A stretch of DNA of 64,000 bases from Paenibacillus glycanilyticus (GTDB lineage: Bacteria > Bacillota > Bacilli > Paenibacillales > Paenibacillaceae): contig NZ_JAMBNP010000008.1 of the NCBI RefSeq assembly GCF_023715145.1, forward strand, positions 1-64,000, in the 5' to 3' direction. Of this stretch, positions 36,798-46,127 are shown piece by piece. The notes below the pieces were generated by a model. The model worked only from the letters and a program-made list of their open reading frames with translations, searched no databases and was not told the DNA's origin. Position 1 is the stretch's first letter. Each line of letters begins with the position of its first letter. The position numbers were made by a program, and so were the translations under genes.

Positions 36798-37844
36798 ATG
36801 TTATCTGTCATAAAATCCGCATTCAGCAACAACTATGTCTCAGCCGAAGATCAAGGAGCTAGCCCGCTAATAGCTAATCGGACAGCGGCTAAGGGATGGG
36901 AAACCTTTAACGTAATTAGCAATTCCGATGGTACGATCTCTTTCCTGTCCTCTGCCAATAACAAATACGTTACGGCTGATTTGAATGAAAAGACGAAGCT
37001 GATTGCAAGAGCAACAACGATTCAAGCTTGGGAGAAATTCAAGAGAATTGATCGCGGCAATGGAAAGATTGCCCTGCAAGCAGTGGCTAACAATCTGTAC
37101 GTATGCGCCGATCTGAACGAGGATGGCGTTCTTTATGCGAATAGGCCTGCAGCTTCGGGCTGGGAAGAATTTATTATAACCGCTCAGCAAAATCAAACTC
37201 CGGCAAGCCCTCCAGCGCAGCCTTCTAACGGATTCGTAGTTACTGAACAGCAATTCAATCAAATCTTCCCCGGCCGCAACCGTTTCTACACTTATGCCGG
37301 ATTAGTGGCTGCTACCAGCGCTTACCCTGCTTTCGCCAAAACGGGCGGCCATACGATTGAACGTCAAGAAGCCGCTGCCTTCCTCGCCAACATTCATCAC
37401 GAGACAGGCGGACTGTACCACATCGTTGAAGCGAACAAGGCGAACTACAACCACTATTTCGACTATAACAGCAAATATAAAGTCGTTCCCGGCAAGCAAT
37501 ATTATGGCCGCGGTCCCTTGCAGATCAGCTGGAACTACAATTATGGAGCCGCTGGCGAGGCACTTGGCCTTCCGCTGCTGTCAAATCCGGATCTAGTTGC
37601 GCAGGACCCTTCCGTTGCGATGAAGACAGCATTGTGGTTCTGGAATACCCAGACCGGTGCCGGCACGATGACCTGCCATAATGCTATGGTTCAATCAAAA
37701 GGATTCGGTGAAACCATTCGTACCATTAACGGAGCATTGGAGTGTAACCGCGGAGGCGGCGGCGCGGTGCCTAACCGAGTTGAGCAGTACAAGAAAATTT
37801 GCGCCATCCTCGGCGTAAGTCCAGGCAATCATCTTTCTTGCTAA
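36798..37844 (+). CDS. GH19 chitinase with N-terminal fascin-like beta-trefoil module
   Basis: A 348-residue protein. Residues 1-128 carry three similar units (NNYVSAED..., NNKYVTADLNEKTKLIARA, NNLYVCADLNEDGVLYANRP) each followed by W-E-x-F, the pattern of fascin/actin-crosslinking-like beta-trefoils. A linker (QTPASPPAQPSNG) leads to the GH19 catalytic domain: AAFLANIHHETGGLYHIVE (catalytic Glu in HETGG), YYGRGPLQISWNYNYGAAGE and CNRGGGG. AGGAGG precedes the ATG. No signal peptide can be seen. It should cleave chitin of fungal walls or insects. Confidence 0.9.
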   Translation: MLSVIKSAFSNNYVSAEDQGASPLIANRTAAKGWETFNVISNSDGTISFLSSANNKYVTADLNEKTKLIARATTIQAWEKFKRIDRGNGKIALQAVANNLYVCADLNEDGVLYANRPAASGWEEFIITAQQNQTPASPPAQPSNGFVVTEQQFNQIFPGRNRFYTYAGLVAATSAYPAFAKTGGHTIERQEAAAFLANIHHETGGLYHIVEANKANYNHYFDYNSKYKVVPGKQYYGRGPLQISWNYNYGAAGEALGLPLLSNPDLVAQDPSVAMKTALWFWNTQTGAGTMTCHNAMVQSKGFGETIRTINGALECNRGGGGAVPNRVEQYKKICAILGVSPGNHLSC

Positions 37845-37912
37845 TCCCCTATCCTATCAACGATATACGATTAAATCTTGCTTGCTGAATGGCAAGAGAA
37901 AGAGGTCCAGCA

Positions 37913-40315
37913 ATGGCTCAAACATGGCGAAGCTCACTATATCCGGAGAATTGGACACCCGGCTATAAAGATACCCAAGGAAGCTTTCTTCAAGACTTTT
38001 CCTATGCCGGTTATTGGAGAGGTGAAAAGCAGATTCCATCAACGCCTCCCGGCTCCGTCCATAATGTCGTAACGCAATACGGAGCAGACCCCAGCGGAAA
38101 AGCAGACTCGACGGCAGCCATCCAGAATGCGATCAATGCGGCAGGCGCTGCAGGCGGAGGTATCGTTTATTTACCCGCAGGTACATACCGCGTTCACCCG
38201 CAAGGGACAAGCTCAAGTGCGCTGTGGATTAAAAATAACAATGTCGTTCTGCGGGGGGCCGGCAAAACCGCAACTTTCATTTACAATGACGCAACAAATA
38301 TGCGGGAGAAATCGATCATTCGCGTAGCTCCCGCCCACTCCGCTGACTGGCTAACCCCCACTAACGCGCCGACGCCTATCCGAAGCGACGTAAATCCTAT
38401 GGCGACCGTTATTCCTGTAAGCAGCGTCAGCGGGTATAACGCGAATGATTTTATCGTACTGCATTCCGATGCTACGGATGCTTTCATTGCTGAACATGGG
38501 ATGTCGGGCAAGTGGAACGCTGCAGCTGTTAAAGGACCCGCCTTCTACCGCAAAATCACGGCAATCGACACGGCAGCGGGTACGCTTACGGTAGATATTC
38601 CAATCCGTTATTCTCTCAAGACAAGAGACAAGGCAAGGGTGTTCAAAGTTGGAGAAATGCTGTCGGAGATCGGGATTGAGCAATTATCCATCGGCATGAA
38701 GCAACACGCTGGCTCCACTTGGGGAGATCTGGATTATAAGAAGGCGGGAACCTCTGCCTATGAGGTGCATGCCTCTAAAGCGATTGGTTTTTCATATGTG
38801 AAAAACAGCTGGATTCACGAGGTGGACAGCTTCAAGCCTTCTTCCAACACGAGTGATGTCCATTTGCTCTCTCACGGGATCGTATTGTATCAGTCCCGAG
38901 CGGTAACGGTTCAGAACACCCATTTTCAGAAGCCGCAGTATAAGGGAGAAGGCGGGAACGGGTATCTCTACTTAATGCAGGGCGAAGATAATTTGGTACA
39001 GCATGCCGCAGCTACCCTCGGCAGACATAACTTTACGTTCCAATATATGTGGACCAGCGGCAATGTCATTTATGACTGTACATCAAACAAACCGCGGCTG
39101 GCGACAGACTTCCATATGTATTTAAGCATGGCGAATCTTCTCGACAATATGACCCTGAACGGGGATTATATTGAAGCGATCTACCGGCCTTACGGAACCG
39201 TGGAGCATGGCTGGACCACATCGCAATCGGCCATATGGAATACAAACGGCGTCGCTTATGCCCCCGGGCAGTCGGCTATTGTGAAATCCAAACAATTCGG
39301 CCGAGGTTATGTGATTGGCACCCGCGGCGCAGCCAGCGGCGTAGAATTCAATGTACCTTCTTCGGAGCGATCCGCGCCGCAGGATTTTGTGGAGGGCATA
39401 GGAACAGGAGGAAATCTCTCTCCGCAATCGCTGTATTTGGATCAGAAGTTGAAGAGAATCGGCGGAATAACCGCCGTTAACTATAAGCCTATTCCTGGCA
39501 GGATAGAGGCTGAACAATACAGCGCAATGAGCGGCGTGCAGCTGGAGAACACGAAGGATGCCGGCGGTGGATTAAATGTTGGATGGATTGAAGCAGGAGA
39601 TTGGATGGATTACGCCGTGCATGTAGCTGCTGCAGGGACTTATAAGGTAGAGCTAAGTGTCGCGAGTCAAGTCAATACCGGATCTCTCCAGCTGAAATTA
39701 GGCGATACCGTATTAAGCACAATACCCGTTCCTAATACGGGAGGATGGCAAGAATGGAAGATCGTGAGCGGCGAAGTAAGTCTCAGCGCAGGTCAGAAGA
39801 CGTTGCGTGCTTACGCCGCAGGACCGGGATTTAATCTGAATTGGATTCAATTTACGAATCAACAGCCCGCAACTCAGCAGCCGACAAATTTGATAAAGAA
39901 TCCTGGATTTGAAACCGGTCATTTGGAGGGTTGGACGGAATGGCATAGCGGTGCCGAATTAGCGTGTAAAGCGGATGAAGACAAACCGCGCACGGGCAGC
40001 TATAAGCTGACTCATTGGGGCGCTGGATCGTATCAGCAGCTTACGTCTCAATCACTGGCCGTGCCAAACGGAGTCTATTCCGTCAGCGTATGGGCCAGAT
40101 CAGGCGGCGGACATAAGGCTCTCCATCTGTATGCGAAAAATTATGGCGCCGCGGAGGTTCAAGCGGTTATCGGAAGCCATCCCGTCGTCAATTATACGAG
40201 ATACACGATTGATACCATCAATGTAACTAATGGCCGAATTGAGATCGGTGTCTGGAGCGACGCTAATGCCGGCAACTGGGCAGCGTTTGACGATTTCGAG
40301 CTTGTAAGAAAATAA
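37913..40315 (+). CDS. right-handed beta-helix (pectate lyase-like) protein with CBM6-type and C-terminal carbohydrate-binding modules
   Basis: An 800-residue protein. VTQYGADPSGKADSTAAIQN, followed by GGIVYLPAGTYRV, is the opening of the pectate-lyase-3/GH28-related beta-helix family; the helix extends to about residue 480. IEAEQYSAMSGVQLENTKDA and GGGLNVGWIEAGDWMDYAV mark a CBM6-like module (about 515-645). NLIKNPGFETGHLEGWTEWH starts a CBM4/9-like module (about 660-800). The ATG at 37913 has AAAGAGG upstream. No signal peptide is visible. It follows the chitinase by 68 bases, probably in the same operon. Substrate uncertain. Confidence 0.82.
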   Translation: MAQTWRSSLYPENWTPGYKDTQGSFLQDFSYAGYWRGEKQIPSTPPGSVHNVVTQYGADPSGKADSTAAIQNAINAAGAAGGGIVYLPAGTYRVHPQGTSSSALWIKNNNVVLRGAGKTATFIYNDATNMREKSIIRVAPAHSADWLTPTNAPTPIRSDVNPMATVIPVSSVSGYNANDFIVLHSDATDAFIAEHGMSGKWNAAAVKGPAFYRKITAIDTAAGTLTVDIPIRYSLKTRDKARVFKVGEMLSEIGIEQLSIGMKQHAGSTWGDLDYKKAGTSAYEVHASKAIGFSYVKNSWIHEVDSFKPSSNTSDVHLLSHGIVLYQSRAVTVQNTHFQKPQYKGEGGNGYLYLMQGEDNLVQHAAATLGRHNFTFQYMWTSGNVIYDCTSNKPRLATDFHMYLSMANLLDNMTLNGDYIEAIYRPYGTVEHGWTTSQSAIWNTNGVAYAPGQSAIVKSKQFGRGYVIGTRGAASGVEFNVPSSERSAPQDFVEGIGTGGNLSPQSLYLDQKLKRIGGITAVNYKPIPGRIEAEQYSAMSGVQLENTKDAGGGLNVGWIEAGDWMDYAVHVAAAGTYKVELSVASQVNTGSLQLKLGDTVLSTIPVPNTGGWQEWKIVSGEVSLSAGQKTLRAYAAGPGFNLNWIQFTNQQPATQQPTNLIKNPGFETGHLEGWTEWHSGAELACKADEDKPRTGSYKLTHWGAGSYQQLTSQSLAVPNGVYSVSVWARSGGGHKALHLYAKNYGAAEVQAVIGSHPVVNYTRYTIDTINVTNGRIEIGVWSDANAGNWAAFDDFELVRK

Positions 40316-40346
40316 AAGCCTAACGTGTCGGTATTGAAGACGCAAT

Positions 40347-40379
40347 AAACCGCCTTCGTCATGAAGGCGGTTTATTTTT
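40347..40379 (+). terminator. terminator of the chitinase/beta-helix operon
   Basis: AAACCGCCTTC, loop GTCAT, GAAGGCGGTTT followed by ATTTTT. Confidence 0.88.
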
Positions 40380-40436
40380 GAGTTAAATTCTCCAAGTATT
40401 CCCGATAAACGTTCCTAGCCACTATATCTATTTCAA

Positions 40437-40628
40437 CTAGCCCATCGTCTTTTTTCGATTCGAGAGAATAAGGAATGCCGAAAAAATCAGCAAGGAAAAG
40501 TTAGCTAAAACTCCTAAAGTAAACCCAAATCTATCATGGCGGTAATCCATAATGGCTTGTCTTGCTATAATGACTGAGATGATAAGCAAATAAATGGGTA
40601 TTCCTAAGTTTTTCTTCACGGATACCAT
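40437..40628 (-). CDS. hypothetical small membrane protein
   Basis: About 60 residues with two hydrophobic helices (GIPIYLLIISVIIA and LGVLANFSLLIFSAFLIL) separated by a charged turn (DYRHDRFG) and a basic tail SNRKK. GAAGG precedes either the ATG at 40628 or the GTG three codons later. Family not recognised. Confidence 0.5.
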   Translation of the reverse strand: MVSVKKNLGIPIYLLIISVIIARQAIMDYRHDRFGFTLGVLANFSLLIFSAFLILSNRKKTMG

Positions 40629-40741
40629 CCTTCATTCAAATAGAATCACATTACTAAATTAAGCTTCGGACCACTTACAAAAAGCGGGAGCAATTAATTA
40701 TCGGCCACGCATTTTGAGATAATATATTCTTTCATATCTTT

Positions 40742-41053
40742 CTACTCAAAGCACACATAAGTATTTTCTAAGCCCACCATTTCCTTTAATGATTTACCCA
40801 TTGAATAATGATTTGGCTTATCTTTTGGAATCACACATAAAATATTCCCGGCTTTGCCTTGAGATAAGTTCGTTAACTGCAGAAGATCATCATTATCGTA
40901 GATGTACGATACGAGATAATCATAATAGTCGTTCTCTTTATTTGTCACATTTAATCCAACATTAAATAATCTTATCCTTGTACCGCTCCATATTTTTTCA
41001 GCGTCGCTTATGTTTGATATCGGAATCCATACGTTTGTTTGCATTTCTCTCAT
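40742..41053 (-). CDS. hypothetical protein
   Basis: About 100 residues, soluble, mixed alpha/beta (VWIPISNISDAEKIWSGTRI near the start, KEMVGLENTYVCFE at the end). TGAGGT precedes the start region; ATG 41053 or ATG 41044 may be used. No family recognised. Confidence 0.5.
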   Translation of the reverse strand: MREMQTNVWIPISNISDAEKIWSGTRIRLFNVGLNVTNKENDYYDYLVSYIYDNDDLLQLTNLSQGKAGNILCVIPKDKPNHYSMGKSLKEMVGLENTYVCFE

Positions 41054-41220
41054 TACCTCATTTTGAAGTATGTTTTAGACTTCTTATTTATTGTAGTTCA
41101 CCAATAACCATAGTATAAACCACTATTAATTAAGAAAAAGAAAAAATTATCGATGGTGGCTATTTTATCTGGGGCTCATGTGCTATGTTAATTACAAAAT
41201 TACAGATTATGGAGGAGAAG

Positions 41221-41463
41221 ATGATAAAAAAATACTTCTCGAAGTATCCACTTTGGTTCACAGTTATATATTGTTTAACTGCTTTAGCTGTACTTCTATC
41301 GATAATCATTTGGAGAAATGTTTATATCTCGCTTTGTTCACTTATAATATTGTATATTGCTAATGGATTTAGGACATGGAATCAGAACAGACCTCTCTCT
41401 GTTGTTTCATTCGGGTTGTGTATTGTGTTCTCCTACATAGTTTATCGGTTCATGACTTTGTGA
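41221..41463 (+). CDS. hypothetical small membrane protein
   Basis: An 80-residue protein with three hydrophobic helices (PLWFTVIYCLTALAVLLSII, VYISLCSLIILYIANGF, VVSFGLCIVFSYIVY). The ATG at 41221 has GGAGGAG immediately upstream; the frame extension to 41185 lacks a site. Function unknown. Confidence 0.55.
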   Translation: MIKKYFSKYPLWFTVIYCLTALAVLLSIIIWRNVYISLCSLIILYIANGFRTWNQNRPLSVVSFGLCIVFSYIVYRFMTL

Positions 41464-41531
41464 AATTTGTGATTCTGATCACTATAAAATGGGTTAGCAG
41501 AGATTGAACATTTACTGTAATAAGTTAAAAA

Positions 41532-41575
41532 ACAGCACCTCCATTGTTAGTCATGTCTAACATTTGGGGTGCTGT
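41532..41575. repeat. palindromic repeat element, copy 1
   Basis: Imperfect 19-bp inverted repeat: ACAGCACCTCCATTGTTAG, six-base spacer, CTAACATTTGGGGTGCTGT. A second copy with nearly the same arms, core inverted, is at 57721-57766. The arms resemble abutted terminal inverted repeats of an insertion sequence, but the element may now simply act as a terminator between the two flanking genes. Confidence 0.6.
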
Positions 41576-41605
41576 CTAATGTGTGGTTGCTGTCGTTCTG
41601 TATAC

Positions 41606-42706
41606 TTAGGAAAATTGTGATTTTAAATCGGCCCATGGTTGTCGAATGGATACTACTGTCTCCCCCGTTCTAATAGCCTGATCAATCAGCAGTCCAATAT
41701 AGTGATCCTGTGAAGCTTCCGGAAGACCATAAAATCCAGGCCCTCCTTCGGCATACACCGCCATCTTTTTCAAACAAACTGCAATTGCAATTTCATCGTC
41801 ATAGAGCCTTGCAGGCATGCAGGGATTTTCGTATACCCATCGTTCTCCAGCCATGATTCCTTTAAGGAAGTAACCTTCCGCGTTCTCATACTCACCTTTA
41901 TTGATTCGCTTTAAATCCATTTGTATCTGCGTGCAAGAAGGATCTTGTATGCTAATCCGATTATCGAATATTTCTCCCCGCTCCCCCCGCACGCATAAAT
42001 GGTTCGAACGGGTCCATGAACGATGCTGATCCTTGGTGAAATCATAAATCCCCAGCTTTCCGCCAAAATCCAGCCAAGCCAAATCTCTCTCTGACTTAAT
42101 TAATTTATCTTCTGTAGGCTCACCGCTCCGATTCGGTCCCGCGACCCAATCGGACTCAAACCTCATTCCCTTTATGGTGACTTCTTCAAATCGAACTCCT
42201 AACATTTTCCGAATTAAGCTAACCGCATGATATAAATGAGATATAGATACGGTTACTTGGTTAACCTTGCCTAACTGTCCGGACTTAATAATCTCATGTC
42301 GAGCTTCCTGTATAGGATGATACTGGTATTGTTCGGCGACTTGAATTCGCGCGCCTTGAAGGGTAAGCTTCTCGTGCAGCTGCAATAAACCTTCCAGGTT
42401 AGGTGCAGGCGGCGTTTCCGTAAGTACTGGAATTCCTCGTTCTGCCAGTTGCAGCATATAATCGATAGCGGCAGATGCAGGGATTGATAGTACAACAAAG
42501 TCCGGTTGTTCATTTGCCAAAAGCTGATCCAGCGTCCGGTAAGAAGTCACTTTCCACAACTCTTCCATGTACTTGCCTTTGCTTTCATCACGAATTACCA
42601 TTCCGCTAACGCAAAATTGCTCTGGAAGGGCCTGCGCAATTCTAAGAAAATATTGTGCTCGGAAGCTTCCACCGCCTATGATGCTGAATTTTATAGGTTT
42701 TCCCAT
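41606..42706 (-). CDS. Gfo/Idh/MocA family oxidoreductase
   Basis: A 366-residue protein with an N-terminal Rossmann fold: KFSIIGGGSFRAQYF is the NAD(P) dinucleotide loop and VLTETPPAP corresponds to the family's EKP motif (here ETP). The C-terminal half is the alpha/beta substrate domain. The ATG at 42706 has GGCGGTG six bases upstream; the TTG at 42727 lies upstream of that site. It likely acts on a sugar or cyclitol. Replacement of the usual Lys in EKP by Thr may affect catalysis. Confidence 0.82.
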   Translation of the reverse strand: MGKPIKFSIIGGGSFRAQYFLRIAQALPEQFCVSGMVIRDESKGKYMEELWKVTSYRTLDQLLANEQPDFVVLSIPASAAIDYMLQLAERGIPVLTETPPAPNLEGLLQLHEKLTLQGARIQVAEQYQYHPIQEARHEIIKSGQLGKVNQVTVSISHLYHAVSLIRKMLGVRFEEVTIKGMRFESDWVAGPNRSGEPTEDKLIKSERDLAWLDFGGKLGIYDFTKDQHRSWTRSNHLCVRGERGEIFDNRISIQDPSCTQIQMDLKRINKGEYENAEGYFLKGIMAGERWVYENPCMPARLYDDEIAIAVCLKKMAVYAEGGPGFYGLPEASQDHYIGLLIDQAIRTGETVVSIRQPWADLKSQFS

Positions 42707-42873
42707 CAATTTCACCGCCTTAAGCAAATATTAGCTTCGATTAACATCGAGTCCCTAACTTCTTATAACGTCCGCCTACACTTAGCATTAATGGATCATG
42801 TTATCCCAATCCTCATTTATATTACGGTAACCCAAATTCACCAAAGCTGCACTTAGTTCTAACCATTCATGCT

Positions 42874-43002
42874 TTATATATCACTCTGGAATGAATAGAT
42901 AGCCAGGATTATTGAAGCAATAGTTAAAAATAAAAAAAACAAAAAAATAAGAAAGAGCATTAACCAAATAGCTACATTACTAAACTCTTTTAGGATTTTC
43001 AT
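42874..43002 (-). CDS. very small hydrophobic protein (42 residues)
   Basis: A short ORF starting MKILKEFSNVAIW, followed by a hydrophobic helix of about 24 residues (LMLFLIFLFFLFLTIASIIL) and a short tail. GAGAGGAT lies before the ATG. The hydrophobic helix and good initiation site suggest a real single-pass membrane peptide; its role (regulatory peptide or toxin) is unknown. It lies downstream of the prenyltransferase gene on the same strand. Confidence 0.5.
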   Translation of the reverse strand: MKILKEFSNVAIWLMLFLIFLFFLFLTIASIILAIYSFQSDI

Positions 43003-43074
43003 ATAATCCTCTCTCTCTTTAATGCAACTCGTGGGACTATATCGAGAGACAGCGGACGGTTGTTATAATGATGC

Positions 43075-43824
43075 TTATAACACTTTACTTCTCTTCATTC
43101 GATTTTGATAATCCAAAATTGCAGTAAATAGAAGTTCCTCATTAAAGTCTGGCCACATTTCGTTAGTGAACCAGAGTTCTGAATAGGCGGACTGCCAAAG
43201 TAAAAAATTACTTAGCCTTTTCTCCCCGCTTGTTCTAATAAGCAGATCGGGAGAAGGATTTTGTCTAGTATAGAGAAACTGTTCAAAGAGCTCTTCGGTT
43301 ATTTCATCTGACTTCTTTGTGATCACTATAAATTTTACAGCTTGAAGTATGTCGCTTTTCCCTCCGTAATTCATTGCAAAAAAAACTTGGAGTCCAGTGT
43401 TCCCCTGAGTTTGATTTGAGACACTATTCATAGCTTGCTGCGTTTCTTCAGGAAATTTAGATATATCTCCAATAAAATCGACCCTTATGTTGTTCTCAAT
43501 CAAGTCACGAATATTTTTCTCTTGTGCAAATACATTCACCAAACTAATAATATATTCAACTTCATCTTTAGGTCGTTTCCAGTTTTCGGTTGAAAAAGCA
43601 TATAACGTTAAAGTATGGATTCCGATTTTATGACATATGCTTATTGTTTTACGCATTGCTTGCATTCCAGCGTAATGACCAGCAGACCTCGGTAATCCCT
43701 TACGGCTTGCCCATCGCCCATTCCCATCCATCATGATTGCAATGTGTTTCGGAATATTGTCATTCCAGTCTATTTTATTGTTAAGGTTATTTCTTACTCC
43801 ACGTTTCAATTTTAACCAATTCAC
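43075..43824 (-). CDS. uppS: isoprenyl transferase (undecaprenyl diphosphate synthase-like)
   Basis: A 249-residue cis-prenyltransferase. HIAIMMDGNGRWA holds the catalytic Asp (33), with HYAGMQAMRKTI and LTLYAFSTENWKRP after it. The C-terminal PDLLIRTSGEKRLSNFLLWQ is the diphosphate-binding motif. It condenses isopentenyl diphosphate into undecaprenyl diphosphate for wall carriers. It is isolated from the usual frr-uppS-cdsA cluster, so it is probably a paralogue; the exact product length is unknown. Confidence 0.88.
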   Translation of the reverse strand: MNWLKLKRGVRNNLNNKIDWNDNIPKHIAIMMDGNGRWASRKGLPRSAGHYAGMQAMRKTISICHKIGIHTLTLYAFSTENWKRPKDEVEYIISLVNVFAQEKNIRDLIENNIRVDFIGDISKFPEETQQAMNSVSNQTQGNTGLQVFFAMNYGGKSDILQAVKFIVITKKSDEITEELFEQFLYTRQNPSPDLLIRTSGEKRLSNFLLWQSAYSELWFTNEMWPDFNEELLFTAILDYQNRMKRSKVL

Positions 43825-43860
43825 GCTAAATCCTCCTTAAAAAGCCTTAGCTTAATAGAT

Positions 43861-44160
43861 ATAATAATACCACATATTGGAACTCAGCTGCCCTTAGCAC
43901 AACAAAAAACAGCCGTACATAATGCTCCGCTACTGTCATGTTGCTGAGCAATAGCCCACTTAGTCTAATAAAACTGTCACTGCTTTTGTTGTCTGCAGTT
44001 GGCCAATGAATGATCTTCTCGGGATTGTTACAATGTTCTTCATTTCATTTTGACAAGAATCGATAACATAAATTAAAAAAGCAACAATCTATATAGCTTG
44101 ACAATGTTACAATGTTTTTGTCATCCGACATCAATCTAATTATGTCTATCCCATATAACA
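43861..44160. repeat. intergenic region with composite repeat and direct repeats
   Basis: Starts with ATAATACCACATATTGGAACT, then CAACAAAAAACAGCCGTAC; the same blocks recur at 55643-55700 and partly at 57675-57712. Further right, TTGTTACAATGTTCTT (44025-44040) and ATGTTACAATGTTTTT (44104-44119) are direct repeats, each near a TTGACA. They may be promoter duplications or operator sites ahead of the next small gene. Confidence 0.5.
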
Positions 44161-44178
44161 AGATAGGAGAAAATAATC

Positions 44179-44448
44179 ATGCAGGTTTCTAATAAATCCC
44201 CTTTCCGCTTTGCTGGCTTTGGTGCTCTTATTACTTCAGTAATCATCGGCTTTTGCCTTCTTTTCGATAATCCTGAACGGGCAGCCAAAATCGGCATATC
44301 AGCTATATTCTTCACAATCGTCCTTTATTGCATCGTGAACATCATTAACTACAGACGGCAAGGTGTTCGCTACCGGTTCCTTGGCGTATGGATTGGAGTG
44401 GCCATGATGACCTTTATATTGGGTGCAATTGTGGCAAACGCTTTATAG
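44179..44448 (+). CDS. hypothetical membrane protein
   Basis: An 89-residue protein with three transmembrane helices (FGALITSVIIGFCLLF, IGISAIFFTIVLYCIVNII, WIGVAMMTFILGAIVANAL) and the basic loop NYRRQGVRYR. AGGAG precedes the ATG. No family name assigned with confidence. Confidence 0.6.
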   Translation: MQVSNKSPFRFAGFGALITSVIIGFCLLFDNPERAAKIGISAIFFTIVLYCIVNIINYRRQGVRYRFLGVWIGVAMMTFILGAIVANAL

Positions 44449-44494
44449 AAACAAAAATAAGACTTGCCTATAGGGTAGCCTTTCCCAACAAAAA

Positions 44495-44526
44495 GAAAGC
44501 AACCTGCCATTGGTGGCAAGCTGCTC
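44495..44526 (-). terminator. hairpin between convergent small genes
   Basis: GCAACCTGCCA, loop TTGG, TGGCAAGCTGC with two mismatches; an A-rich left flank gives a T-rich tail on the minus strand. Confidence 0.5.
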
Positions 44527-44537
44527 CTGGATGATTC

Positions 44538-45113
44538 CTATATGTCATCATATTTGACGAAATACTTATATGTGCCGCGAGAGGTTTGTATTACAATTTG
44601 ATTAACACCGCTATTGAATTCCACATTCGAATAAAAATAATTTCCATCTATCGTTGTTTCACTAGCTCCCAAATCCCGACCGTTTATTGTTATCCTTATA
44701 GTATCGATATTATAGTTGTCCCACCAAATATCTAGTTTTTGTACAGCAGCATCTATTGTTGCCGTTGCCCCTTCACCAACGTAAATAATGTTATTTTGGA
44801 CTTTTCTAGCCTTTACGCTTTGACTATCAGTAGGATAGATATCTAGATTTTCAATAAGTGGAATTAAAGATATTTTAGGAATATCCTTCATTTTTACATC
44901 TGCTTCTTCATTTGCTTTCTTCTGTTCCTCTATAGCATTATGGTTCATCCAAACACCGGCATCACTCAAAAGCCATGTTTCACCTGTAATTCTATTTATT
45001 TTCACTGGGGTCTGATTCAAATTATCATATCTATATAAGCCAAGGACAAGATAAAGAAACACCAAACCGAACGTAAGAATAATAGCAGTCATACTTACAG
45101 TCTTTTTATTCAA
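44538..45113 (-). CDS. hypothetical membrane-anchored extracytoplasmic protein
   Basis: A 191-residue protein with an N-terminal membrane anchor (TAIILTFGLVFLYLVLGLY) and an external domain that includes ITGETWLLSDAGVW (a segment common in small Bacillales anchored proteins) and a beta-rich C-terminus (DTIRITINGRDLG, VNQIVIQTSRGTYKYFVKY). The start is TTG with GGAGAGGG upstream. Function unknown. Confidence 0.55.
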   Translation of the reverse strand: MNKKTVSMTAIILTFGLVFLYLVLGLYRYDNLNQTPVKINRITGETWLLSDAGVWMNHNAIEEQKKANEEADVKMKDIPKISLIPLIENLDIYPTDSQSVKARKVQNNIIYVGEGATATIDAAVQKLDIWWDNYNIDTIRITINGRDLGASETTIDGNYFYSNVEFNSGVNQIVIQTSRGTYKYFVKYDDI

Positions 45114-45488
45114 TTTACTACCCTCTCCATATTATGTAATTTATATACGATAAATCGAATCTTATTAATAGATTAGTAGATTGGTCATCATCCCGAGCCA
45201 ACTCCAAAAGATTGGGTGGATTAAAGCCTTCATGTATTTATTATACGAGGAACGAAATATGAAGATCAAACATTAGCTAGCCATAAAAAAATCAGTTCTC
45301 AATATTAGATAGTTCCTTATTTCATTTCCATTGTGTAAAGTATCTACAGGAGAACGGAAGCCATTCCGAAATCTCTCCTATTAAATACATTGAACCCGCT
45401 CCCTGATCGGTATAGAAGAAGGTATTTTTTTGCGCATAATGAAAAACAACCTATTCCCCATATGGATGAGAATAAGTTGTTTATCGGT

Positions 45489-46076
45489 TCATCCAAATGC
45501 CGGCATGACGGAACCGCGATACGGCGTTTTGGTATATCGATTAGAAACGGCAGAAGCACCTACGGCTTCAGGCTTAACCCGCGCAGACAATCCCATTGCT
45601 TCCACTCTCCCGACCATCTCAGCCACATACTTCGATGTTTTATTTTCCACTTCATCGGTACCTGCATCGATATCTACATAAAATTCAAAATTTGATCCAT
45701 GGTAGATGTGTGGGATCACAATATCCTCGAGTGTTTCTCGCTTTGCACCATCAAAATACGCCGCGATTTCTTGGCTGAGCTGAGTTTCCTTACTGAGCTT
45801 CTCTTGCAGAGATTTGATCTCTCTTGGAATTATGACTTGGCGGTAGCAGAACCATGCCCCATTTCCCAACCGGTGAATGGTGATTGAAGTGATAAACTTC
45901 GTATAGCCTCTGTGTACTTGTGCATCCGTCCCAATGAATAGATTATAAGCTCTCCCGGGATCTGCGGTCATAAAATCCTTGATACGATCGAACACGTCAT
46001 CAAGACGAAGATTCGTATGGGAAACATTCCGGAATTTCATTTCATGAAGCAATGCAAATTTTCTTGGTCTTTTCAT
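45489..46076 (-). CDS. YkuK-like RNase H-fold protein (DUF458)
   Basis: A 195-residue protein. RAYNLFIGTDAQVHRGYTKF is the diagnostic YkuK/DUF458 block (first acidic residue of an RNase H-like fold). FEFYVDIDAG and SARVKPEAVGASAVSNRYTK supply further conserved acidic and polar residues. The ATG at 46076 has AGGTGA upstream; the frame runs back to 46172 only because it passes through a tRNA-like gene. Nuclease activity is predicted from fold only. It lies immediately downstream of the tRNA array. Confidence 0.8.
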   Translation of the reverse strand: MKRPRKFALLHEMKFRNVSHTNLRLDDVFDRIKDFMTADPGRAYNLFIGTDAQVHRGYTKFITSITIHRLGNGAWFCYRQVIIPREIKSLQEKLSKETQLSQEIAAYFDGAKRETLEDIVIPHIYHGSNFEFYVDIDAGTDEVENKTSKYVAEMVGRVEAMGLSARVKPEAVGASAVSNRYTKTPYRGSVMPAFG

Positions 46077-46127
46077 AAGGTTCACCTGTAACGCAAGGTA
46101 GGTTTCTTCCTTTCTATTTTGAGTTTT

